Below are positions 57,393 to 64,000 of a DNA stretch of 64,000 nt, piece by piece. The notes beneath the pieces are model-generated. The model made no database searches. It had not been told where the DNA came from and saw only the letters and a program-made list of their open reading frames with translations. Made by a program: the position numbers and the translations under genes. Position 1 is the first letter of the stretch. Each line of letters begins with the position of its first letter. The DNA is taken from positions 124,001 to 188,000 of the forward strand of contig CAWFZT010000006.1 of NCBI GenBank assembly GCA_963820415.1, read 5' to 3'. The DNA is from CAWFZT01 sp963820415 (GTDB lineage Bacteria > Chloroflexota > Anaerolineae > Anaerolineales > Anaerolineaceae).

Positions 57393-57530
57393 CGGGCAGG
57401 AAGAAGAGGAATTCACCAGGGGGCACAATGTTTCTCTTCTCTGGTTTTTCTGTTCCTCCGCCCCTCACCCCTTCGGATGCACTGCCGAGTGTCGGGTACA
57501 CTGAAGAGTGTGCGGTGAAACGAATTAGCG

Positions 57531-57536
57531 TATAAT
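57531..57536 (+). promoter_or_regulatory. -10 box of the AAC(3)-like gene
   Basis: TATAAT in the 179-base gap after the M23 gene, 35 bases before the ATG at 57572, giving a leader of about 30 bases that contains the ribosome site GTAGGGAG. No -35 match was found. The remainder of the gap shows nothing recognisable. Confidence 0.5.
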
Positions 57537-57571
57537 ACTTATATTCAACTAACCTGAATGGGTAGGGAGCC

Positions 57572-58375
57572 ATGGTCTCTTTTCATGAAATCTTCAGCGG
57601 ATTGAGGCAGCTCGGTCTGGACAAACAAAGTCCAGTCATCATCCACGCCTCGCTTTCATCGTTTGGAGAAATTCGCGGGGGCGCTGAAACACTCCTGGGA
57701 GCGGTCTTGGGTAATTTCAATGCGATCATGGCACCCACGTTTACCTATAAAACCATGGTCATCCCAGAGGAAGGTCCACCGGATAACGCCTTGACCTATG
57801 CCATAGGCCACGACCAGAACCTGATGGCCGAGCCATTTTCGCCCGACATGCCAGCCGACAAACTAATGGGCGTCTTCGCCGAAACTGTGCGCTCTCGCCC
57901 GAGCGCCAAAAGGTCCAGCCATCCTATCCTTTCCTTTAGCGGGATCAACGTCGAGGCAGCCTTGGAGGCGCAGACGCAGCACGTTCCGTTTGCCCCGATA
58001 GGAGTACTGGCCGAGCAGGATGGCTGGGTGCTGCTGCTGGGCACTGACCAGACGGTAAACACCAGCATCCACTATGCCGAAAAACTGGCCGGGCGCCGGC
58101 AGTTCGTACGCTGGGCGCTATTGCCTAACAGCGTCACCGAATGCGGCGGTTTTCCCGGCTGCTCGGACGGCTTCAACCAAATCGGGTCGGTTATGGAGGA
58201 TGTTTCACGCAGCGTGCAAATTGGCGGCGCTAAGGTGCAGGCTATCCCTCTCCAGCCGCTGGTCCAGGTGGTAGTAGATTTGTTGATGAAAGATTCCCAG
58301 GCGCTGCTTTGCCAGCGGCCAGATTGTGAACGCTGTAACGCAGTGCGGCAGCCAGTCCACTTGCAGGACGCCTGA
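57572..58375 (+). CDS. AAC(3)-family N-acetyltransferase
   Basis: 267 residues, similar to the aminoglycoside 3-N-acetyltransferase/YokD family that moves acetyl from acetyl-CoA to an amino group. Recognisable segments are VIIHASLSSFGEIRGGAETLL (CoA site), IMAPTFTY, SSHPILSFS and VLLLGTDQTVNTSIHYAEK with the catalytic His. Chromosomal members in environmental bacteria usually act on other amines, so resistance should not be assumed. The C-terminus carries a Cys cluster (LLCQRPDCERC) not expected in classic AAC(3), perhaps a metal site. Confidence 0.88.
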   Translation: MVSFHEIFSGLRQLGLDKQSPVIIHASLSSFGEIRGGAETLLGAVLGNFNAIMAPTFTYKTMVIPEEGPPDNALTYAIGHDQNLMAEPFSPDMPADKLMGVFAETVRSRPSAKRSSHPILSFSGINVEAALEAQTQHVPFAPIGVLAEQDGWVLLLGTDQTVNTSIHYAEKLAGRRQFVRWALLPNSVTECGGFPGCSDGFNQIGSVMEDVSRSVQIGGAKVQAIPLQPLVQVVVDLLMKDSQALLCQRPDCERCNAVRQPVHLQDA

Positions 58376-58412
58376 GGGCGGTTTTCGACCAAACCCCGGG
58401 TGTGTTTTATGC

Positions 58413-58418
58413 TATACT
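58413..58418 (+). promoter_or_regulatory. Extended -10 promoter, predicted leaderless start
   Basis: TATACT with an extended TG (TGCTATACT) ends 7 bases before the ATG at 58426, the same spacing as at miaB. A transcript would start at the initiation codon. No ribosome site is present. Confidence 0.5.
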
Positions 58419-58425
58419 CTCACCC

Positions 58426-59049
58426 ATGAGCAGAGCAGCCAAGAGCTATCTTTCACACTTGGAGTGTCCAGAATGTGGAAAAATATTTGTTGCTGACCAG
58501 TTACAAACCTACTGCCTGGACTGCCGTTCTCCACTGTTCGCCCGCTACGACCTGCCGGCCGTGCGCTCTTCCCTGAAAAAGATAACTGTAAGCCGGCGCA
58601 GCCGGGGTCTCAGGCGATGGGCTGAGTTTCTGCCAATGCGCGGACCGGCCAAACGCCTGACCCTGGAGGAGGGTGACACGCCGCTCCTGTTCACCCCAAG
58701 CCTGGCCGCTCAGAATGGCCTGTCTAATTTATGGGTCAAGAATGAGGCTCTCAATCCTACCGGGACGTTCAAAGCGCGCAGGCTAGGAATAGCGGTAGCA
58801 CGCGCCATGGAGTTGGGCGTATGGGCGCTGGTCATTCCTACTGCTGGAAACGCTGGCGGCGCCCTGGCGGTGAACGATGACGAAATTTTGTCGGCCCGGC
58901 TTGAGCTGGCCATGCGGGAAGGCATCCTGCCTGCTCCCAAGGGGGCAGCTACGCTGGCAGGTCTGAAACACCTGGTCAAGCAGGATTGGCTGCGGCCGGA
59001 AGAAAAAATTGTTTTGCTCAACACAGGCAGTGGTTTAAAATATGTTTGA
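58426..59049 (+). pseudogene. thrC: Threonine synthase with large internal deletion
   Basis: Reads as a PLP-dependent threonine synthase that has lost its middle. The N-terminal part is normal: a Cys-rich segment (LECPECGKIF, YCLDCRSPL), EGDTPLLFTPSLA and the PLP lysine in NPTGTFKARR. At VIPTAGNAGGALA it jumps directly to VNDDEILSARLELAMREGI, which belongs about 190-200 residues later, and then ends normally with KGAATLAGLKHL and LLNTGSGLKYV. The frame is kept and about 207 residues remain out of about 400. The phosphate-binding and half of the PLP-binding residues are absent, so it cannot be active as such. The stop overlaps the sensor kinase ATG. Confidence 0.85.
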
Positions 59050-60632
59050 GTGGGGTAAAAAAGTGCTACCTGATAATTCTCGCGCCTCCCTGGAATTACT
59101 ATATAACATCAGCCGTGAATTAACCTCCACGCTGGATCTGCACACGGTTCTGGGCCGGGTTCTTTTCCTTTCGATCAAGAACGTTCGAGCGGAGCGCGGC
59201 AGCCTAGTCATCCTGAACGAGTCCGGTGATCCGGTGGATGCGGCGTTTGTTTACAGTGACCAACTTCACAGCCACGCTCTCCAACAGTTGCAGGGCACAC
59301 TGGAACAGGGCCTGGCCGGCTGGGTGGTGCGCAATCGCATATCGGCCCTGATTGCCGATACCAATAAGGATAAACGCTGGGTTAAAAAGAATTACGAAGA
59401 AAGCGGCCTCTCGGTCACCAAATCGGCCATTTGCGTGCCGGTGTTTGCGCGCGAGACCCTGGTGGGGGTTTTGACCATCGTCCACCCCCAGCCGGGTTTC
59501 TTCACTAGAGAACACCTGGCCTTGTTGGAAGCGATTGCCCTGCAGGCCGGGACGGCGATTAACAACGCCCAATTGTTCGAACTCGCTCCAATCGGTCAAC
59601 CGGCGCTACCGCGAATTGTTCGAAGATAGCATCGATCCCATCCTAATTACCAACCTGGAAGGCAAGATCCTGGAAGCTAACCGCCAGGCAGTGCGCTCCC
59701 TGGGTTACGAGCTGCCCGAGCTGCTCAACCACCAGGTCTTCCAGTTCCACGAGGCGCGCCAGGACCTTCTGGGTGATAATTTCTCCGCGCTCGGAGATGG
59801 GCAAACGATTGACTATGAATCTGAGTTGGTTACCGTTTCAGGCAGCAAGATCCCCGTGGAGGTTTACGTCCGAAAGGTCAACCTGGCGGGAGAAGAGGCC
59901 ACCCAGTGGATTTTCCAGGATATTTCAGAACGCAAGGCCCTGGATGCGATGCGGGAAGACCTGATCGCCATGATCTACCACGATCTACGCTCACCCCTGG
60001 CGAATATTGTTTCCAGCCTGGACATGCTGGAAGCCATGGTTCCGGCCGATTCAGCTCCTTCCCTGGGCACCCTGTTCACCATTACCTCACGCTCGATCGG
60101 TCGTATGCAACGCCTGATTAATTCCTTGCTGGATATCAACCGTTTGGAGGCCGGGCAACCGATCACCAGCCAGACTGCTGCCGATATCCACGTGATGGCG
60201 CGTGAGGCGGTCGAAGCGATCCTGCCAATGATCGAAAGCAAACAGCAAACCGTGCAGGTGAACCTGCCAGAGGGTCTTCCGATGGCGTGGGTAGATACGG
60301 ATATCACCCGCCGTGTGTTCATCAACCTCCTGGAAAATGCCACCAAATTCACCCCCATGCAGGGCAAGCTGACCCTGGGCGGGGAAAAAGATGGGGAATG
60401 GGTAAAGTTATGGGTGGAAGATACTGGCCCGGGCATCCCTTCTGATGCGCGTGAGGTTATTTTTGATAAATTCACCCGCCTGCAGGGCGAACGCCATGCT
60501 AAGGGCCTGGGCTTGGGGCTGTCTTTCTGCCGGCTGGCAGTTGAGGCGCAAGGTGGTAAGATCTGGGTCGAAGGGGAGGTTGGAAAGGGCAGCCGCTTCA
60601 TGTTCACTCTGCCTGTGGCAAAGAATGGTTAG
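59042..60632 (+). pseudogene. GAF-PAS sensor histidine kinase (one frame break)
   Basis: About 530 residues in two frames. The first gives a GAF domain (about 15-180; LEQGLAGWVVRNRISALI) ending INNAQLFE. A one-base shift at about 59580-59583 continues as NSLQSVNRRYRELFEDS into a PAS domain (about 195-305), the HisKA helix with phospho-acceptor His (MIYHDLRSPLANIV) and an HATPase_c domain (NLLENATKF, VEDTGPGIPS, GLGLGLSFC). There are no membrane spans, so a soluble kinase. No response regulator is adjacent. All catalytic motifs are present, so a sequence error is a fair alternative to inactivation. Confidence 0.9.
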
Positions 60633-60659
60633 TTTACATCCACTTATTGAGGTTTGTGA

Positions 60660-61520
60660 ATGGATGAAATAGCCCCCCATATTTTTATTGAGACTAGTTA
60701 CGCAGGGGTTACCCTAGGAGCGATCAACTGGCCGCATGGCTTGATTCTGATCGATTCCCCATTCAGACTGGAGGATACCCGCTCCTGGCGAGCGGCTTTA
60801 CAGAACCTGGGCACGTCAGTCGACCGGCTGCTGGTCAACCTGGACGGCCATTTCGACCGTACGCTGGGAGCACGGGCCATGGATTGTACGATTTTGGGGC
60901 AAGCAAAAATGGCCCTGGTATTCAAGAACCGCCCGGTCACTTTTAAGGTCCAGGCTTCAGTGTCCGGAGGTGAGTGGGAATTTTATAATGGCCTCGGTAG
61001 CATCCGCTGGGCGCCGCCTGAGATCACATTTTCCGACCGGCTGCAAATCCATTGGGACAATTCTCGGCTGGTTCTGGAAAGCCATGCGGGGCCGTCGAGT
61101 GGCTCGATCTGGGCCATCCTGCCCGAAGAACACGTGCTGTTCCTGGGTGATGCTGTCGTCCCAACTCAGCCGCCCTTCCTAGCCGGCGCCGACATCAAGG
61201 CCTGGATTGAGACGCTGCACCTGCTGCTGACCCCGACCTACCAGAATTATCTACTGGTCAGCGGCCGCGGCGGTTTGATCCCGCAGGCGCAGGTCAGGCG
61301 CCAGTTAGCTTTCCTGGAAAAAGCTCACCAGTTGCTGGGTACGCTGGCCGAGCGTAAGGCGCCGCCGGAAGAGACAGCCGGCCTGGTGCAGTTCCTGATG
61401 GTCGATTTTAAAATGCCGGCTGACCGGCAGTTGCTTTTCGAACAGCGCCTGCGCTGGGGTTTATCCCGCTATTACGCCCGGCAGTATCACCTGTCTAGCG
61501 GGGAGTCGTTGGAAGAATAA
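60660..61520 (+). CDS. Metallo-beta-lactamase-fold protein with degenerate metal site
   Basis: 286 residues with MBL-type strand order: PHIFIETSYAGVTLGAINW, LILIDSPF, then LVNLDGHFDRTLGA where HxHxDH is expected. Only one His and one Asp of that motif remain. Later segments LVLESHAGPSSGSIWAIL and VLFLGDAVVP match the fold's third ligand and Asp positions. Metal binding may be weakened or altered, so hydrolase activity cannot be assumed. The ATG at 60660 follows the kinase by 27 bases. It is probably co-transcribed with the asparaginase gene. Confidence 0.75.
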   Translation: MDEIAPHIFIETSYAGVTLGAINWPHGLILIDSPFRLEDTRSWRAALQNLGTSVDRLLVNLDGHFDRTLGARAMDCTILGQAKMALVFKNRPVTFKVQASVSGGEWEFYNGLGSIRWAPPEITFSDRLQIHWDNSRLVLESHAGPSSGSIWAILPEEHVLFLGDAVVPTQPPFLAGADIKAWIETLHLLLTPTYQNYLLVSGRGGLIPQAQVRRQLAFLEKAHQLLGTLAERKAPPEETAGLVQFLMVDFKMPADRQLLFEQRLRWGLSRYYARQYHLSSGESLEE

Positions 61521-61541
61521 ATTTTTATAGGAAATTACTTG

Positions 61542-62585
61542 ATGAATTACAGCAACTATTCAGCCATGATCGAAGTGACCCGCGGGCTGATCGTCGAATT
61601 GGTCCATTTTGGAGCAGCCGCGCTGGTGGACGCCAATGGGAGGCTGGTAGCTAGTTTTGGCGATCCCGGTACGGTTACCTACCTGCGTTCTTCGGCCAAA
61701 CCGTTGCAGCTTTTACCGTTCATGGAACTGGGCGGTGCTGAAGCTTTTGGCCTGAGCGACCGCCAGGTATCCGTAATGTGCGCCTCGCATTCCGGGACGG
61801 ATGACCATGTGGCGGTCATCCGCAGCATCCAGGAGAAGATCGGCGTTACCGAACAGGACCTGCTGTGTGGTGTGCATGCTCCGGGTGACGAGAAGACCGC
61901 CATTGCCCTGATCAAGCGCGGCGAGGAACCCACCCCACTGCGCCACAATTGCTCTGGTAAACATACCGGCATGCTGGCCCAGGCTGTCCTGCGTCATTTG
62001 CCGATCGAAGATTATATCAACCCGGCCCACCCGGTGCAGAAGCTCATCCTGCAGACATTCGCTGAAATGTGTGGGGTAACGGTCGAGCAAATGCCACTGG
62101 GGACGGATGGTTGTTCAGCGCCGGTGTTTGCTGTGCCTTTACGTAGCGCGGCGTTGGGTTACGCCCGCTTGTGCGAACCGGACCAGCTCGCACCCCAGCG
62201 AGCGGCTGCCTGCCGGCGCATCACACGCTCCATGACCACCAACCCCGACATGGTCGCCGGGCCGGGGCGCTTCGACACCAACCTGATGGCGGCCTGCGGC
62301 GGGAAAATTGTTACCAAAGGCGGCGCAGAAGGTTACCAGGCCATCGGGTTGATGCCCGGCGCCCTGGGTCCTGGCAGCCCTGCCCTGGGGATTACGCTGA
62401 AGATTTCGGATGGAGATGATATCGAGCGGGCCAGGTCGCTGGCATCGATTGAGATCTTGCGCCAGTTAGGCGCTCTTACGCCGGCTGAGCTGCAAGCCCT
62501 GGCGCAGTACGACGTGCGCCCGGTACACAACTGGCGCAAGCTGGTGGTAGGTGAAATCCGGCCGTGCTTCAAGCTGGATATGTAG
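61542..62585 (+). CDS. L-asparaginase II-type amidohydrolase
   Basis: 347 residues matching the Rhizobium etli-type asparaginase family (PF06089), unrelated to the E. coli enzymes. Typical segments are VTRGLIVELVHFGAAALVD, RSSAKPLQLLPF, MCASHSGTDDHV, NCSGKHTGMLA, MPLGTDGCSAP and MTTNPDMVAGPGRFDT. It hydrolyses asparagine to aspartate and ammonia and is cytoplasmic. The ATG at 61542 has AGGA 8 bases upstream; an in-frame TTG directly before it is not needed. The gene overlaps the start of endonuclease III by 22 bases. Confidence 0.93.
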   Translation: MNYSNYSAMIEVTRGLIVELVHFGAAALVDANGRLVASFGDPGTVTYLRSSAKPLQLLPFMELGGAEAFGLSDRQVSVMCASHSGTDDHVAVIRSIQEKIGVTEQDLLCGVHAPGDEKTAIALIKRGEEPTPLRHNCSGKHTGMLAQAVLRHLPIEDYINPAHPVQKLILQTFAEMCGVTVEQMPLGTDGCSAPVFAVPLRSAALGYARLCEPDQLAPQRAAACRRITRSMTTNPDMVAGPGRFDTNLMAACGGKIVTKGGAEGYQAIGLMPGALGPGSPALGITLKISDGDDIERARSLASIEILRQLGALTPAELQALAQYDVRPVHNWRKLVVGEIRPCFKLDM

Positions 62586-63265
62586 CTCCTTCCCCTGAGT
62601 TGGTCGAGCGCGCCCGGGTGATCTACCAGCGGCTGCTCGAAACGTTCGGCCTGCCCGCCTGGGACGCCTTCGACACGCCCCTGGAAGAGCTCATATCCAC
62701 CATCCTGTCGCAAAACACGAATGACCGCAACCGGGATATGGCCTATACCACCCTGCGCAACCGCTTCGCCACCTGGGAAGAGGTGCGCGATGCGCAGGCA
62801 GACCAGGTCATCGAAGCCATTCGTCAGGCCGGGCTGGCCAACCAGAAGGGGCCGCGCATCCAGGCCGTTCTGCGACAAATCACCGAAGAACGCGGTTCGC
62901 TCGACCTGGATTTCTTGCGCCAGCTCTCTCCGGCAGAGGCGCACACCTGGCTGATGCGCTTCAAGGGCGTCGGTCCCAAAACTGCCGCGATTGTGCTGCT
63001 GTTTGCGCTGGGTAAGGCAGCTTTCCCGGTCGATACGCATATCTACCGCGTCACCGGCCGGCTGGGGCTGCGCCCGCCTAAAATGACAGTCGAGGAGACT
63101 CACCAATTCATGGAAGCCTTGCTCCCTTCAGAAGTGTATGGCCCGGCGCATATCAACTTGATCCGCCTGGGACGATCGATTTGCCACGCCCGCCGCCCGG
63201 ACTGCCTGATCTGCCCACTCAAGGAGGTGTGCGATTACTACCAGCGCCTGCGCAAGGCCCGGTAG
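62564..63265 (+). CDS. nth: Endonuclease III (DNA glycosylase/AP lyase)
   Basis: 233 residues. It excises oxidised pyrimidines and cuts abasic sites. The helix-hairpin-helix with catalytic Lys is FKGVGPKTAAIV, followed by the catalytic Asp in PVDTHIYRV. The [4Fe-4S] loop is complete at the C-terminus with C-x6-C-x2-C-x5-C spacing (CHARRPDCLICPLKEVC). The likely GTG start at 62564 overlaps the asparaginase gene; a TTG further in is possible. Length is normal. Confidence 0.94.
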   Translation: MLQAGYVAPSPELVERARVIYQRLLETFGLPAWDAFDTPLEELISTILSQNTNDRNRDMAYTTLRNRFATWEEVRDAQADQVIEAIRQAGLANQKGPRIQAVLRQITEERGSLDLDFLRQLSPAEAHTWLMRFKGVGPKTAAIVLLFALGKAAFPVDTHIYRVTGRLGLRPPKMTVEETHQFMEALLPSEVYGPAHINLIRLGRSICHARRPDCLICPLKEVCDYYQRLRKAR

Positions 63266-63293
63266 ACGGAAGTGAAGTATTGGAACACCGGTC

Positions 63294-63307
63294 CCCTTGC
63301 GAAAGTT
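63294..63307. repeat. Half copy of the 5437 hairpin
   Basis: CCCTTGCGAAAGTT matches one arm of the 14-bp inverted repeat at 5437-5468 at 13 of 14 positions. The second arm is absent. It lies in the short gap between nth and the convergent aminotransferase gene, followed by a T-run that might help terminate nth. Confidence 0.4.
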
Positions 63308-63329
63308 GAAAGCAGAGGATCTTTTTTCC

Positions 63330-64000
63330 TTACTGCGCCATGAATTCTTCAAACGCCGCCAGCAGGGCTTCCACGTCGTTCATCTGGATTTCGCCCATGT
63401 GGGCAATCCGGATAGTTTTGTCTTTCCAGATTCCGTAGCCGTTGGCGATACGCATACCGCGCTGCAGAAGGAATTTATTCAGGGCAGAAATGTCCCAGCC
63501 GTGGCTGTTCTGGATGGTCGAAACCGTCTTCGAGCGGTAGGGCTCGGGTGACATGGGGTTCATGCCGTGCTTAATGCCCCAGGATTGAGTGCGTTTGGCC
63601 ATGGCGGCATGGCGGGCAAAGCGGTTTTCCAGGCCTTCGGCCAGCATGCGGTCCAGACCCACGTCCAGAGCGTAGATCAGCGGCATGACCGGGGTCATCG
63701 GGGTGGAGTCCTTCAAGCGATGTTTCTCCATGCGCACCAGGTCGAAGTACCAGCCGCGATTAGTGACGCTTTCGGCCTTTTTCATCGCCCGGTCGTTGGC
63801 CGCAGCCAGCGAAAGGCCGGGCGGCAGGGCGAAACATTTCTGCGAGGAGGTCAGTAAGAAGTCGATGCCCCAGCCGTCCATATCGATGAGCGTGCCGCCC
63901 AGGGAAGAAACTGCGTCCACCATCAACAGCGTATCCGGGCTGACTTCGTGAACCACCGCTGCCAGTTCTTTCACCGGATTTTCGGCGCCGGTGGAGGTTT
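63330..64000 (-). CDS. Class V aminotransferase (serine-pyruvate/alanine-glyoxylate type), partial
   Basis: The C-terminal 220 or so residues of a PLP-dependent class V aminotransferase; the 5' part lies beyond the window edge, as the frame stays open through TSTGAENPVKEL. The PLP-binding Asp is in LLMVDAVSSLGG and the Schiff-base Lys in TSSQKCFALPPG. The small domain follows (STPMTPVMPLIYALDVGLD, RIAHMGEIQMNDVEALL). Members interconvert serine or alanine with glyoxylate or pyruvate. The stop is TAA-type at 63330, convergent with nth. Confidence 0.92.
   Translation of the reverse strand, partial: TSTGAENPVKELAAVVHEVSPDTLLMVDAVSSLGGTLIDMDGWGIDFLLTSSQKCFALPPGLSLAAANDRAMKKAESVTNRGWYFDLVRMEKHRLKDSTPMTPVMPLIYALDVGLDRMLAEGLENRFARHAAMAKRTQSWGIKHGMNPMSPEPYRSKTVSTIQNSHGWDISALNKFLLQRGMRIANGYGIWKDKTIRIAHMGEIQMNDVEALLAAFEEFMAQ

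Noticed and set aside
59570..59600. Programmed ribosomal frameshift in the sensor kinase
   Set aside because: No slippery heptamer or following stem was seen, and GAF-PAS kinases are not known to use one; a plain indel is simpler.

Overview
The window looks like a chromosomal segment of an uncultured member of the Chloroflexota, most likely Anaerolineae. The main pointers are a Tat/lipobox sugar-binding protein with the Val-Thr-Lys-Glu-Val linker typical of that group, the style of the Thr/Pro-rich lipoproteins, a DUF4013 membrane protein and a mid-50s GC content judged by eye. No rRNA, tRNA, CRISPR array, phage module or transposase was found. The taxonomic call is inference.

Region 1 (about 60-17,790, all minus strand) reads as a sugar or glycan utilisation block. 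From upstream to downstream it holds a DeoR regulator, Fe-dependent and Zn-dependent alcohol dehydrogenases, a SIS-domain sugar isomerase/deglycase, an unknown 208-residue protein, an IclR regulator, an unknown 406-residue protein, a CMP-Kdo synthetase, a DapA/NanA-type aldolase, a CUT1 ABC sugar importer (binding protein, MalF-like and MalG-like permeases), a large GH20-like/alpha-glucuronidase-like protein, an Asp-box sialidase-like protein and an aldehyde dehydrogenase. The regulator, the binding protein and one permease each carry frame breaks.

Region 2 (18,002-20,289, plus strand) is a compact trio: PfkB sugar kinase, metal-dependent amidohydrolase and YjbQ-family protein. It diverges from the DeoR gene.

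Region 3 (20,296-38,051, minus strand) is a surface-polysaccharide locus with ABC-type export (Wzm/Wzt). It has a CDP-glucose branch (RfbF, RfbG, a sugar C-methyltransferase, a 3,5-epimerase, an NAD-dependent epimerase/reductase), a NanM-type O-methyltransferase, two tandemly duplicated GT-C-like membrane proteins with gene relics between them, two related GT-B glycosyltransferases, a GT2 enzyme, a NeuB-type nonulosonate synthase and a decayed short-chain dehydrogenase.

Region 4 (38,242-46,960) holds a very large secreted beta-propeller/carboxypeptidase-regulatory/FN3-like surface protein that survives only as overlapping open frames, then a strong bidirectional terminator, a lipoprotein and a group of REP-like palindromic repeats.

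Region 5 (47,160-64,000) looks like ordinary chromosomal housekeeping: RpiB, a DUF4013 membrane protein, two HAD phosphatases, a GAF/PAS/GGDEF signalling protein, a HEFTH metallopeptidase-like protein, a C39-like peptidase, MiaB, an M23 peptidase, an AAC(3)-type acetyltransferase, a threonine synthase with a large internal deletion, a sensor kinase, an MBL-fold protein, an asparaginase, endonuclease III and a class V aminotransferase running off the end.

The most striking overall pattern is uneven gene integrity. Frame breaks are frequent between about 6.8 and 45.7 kb, especially in the giant surface protein, and rare after 46 kb. Read-level data would be needed to separate real decay from assembly indels.
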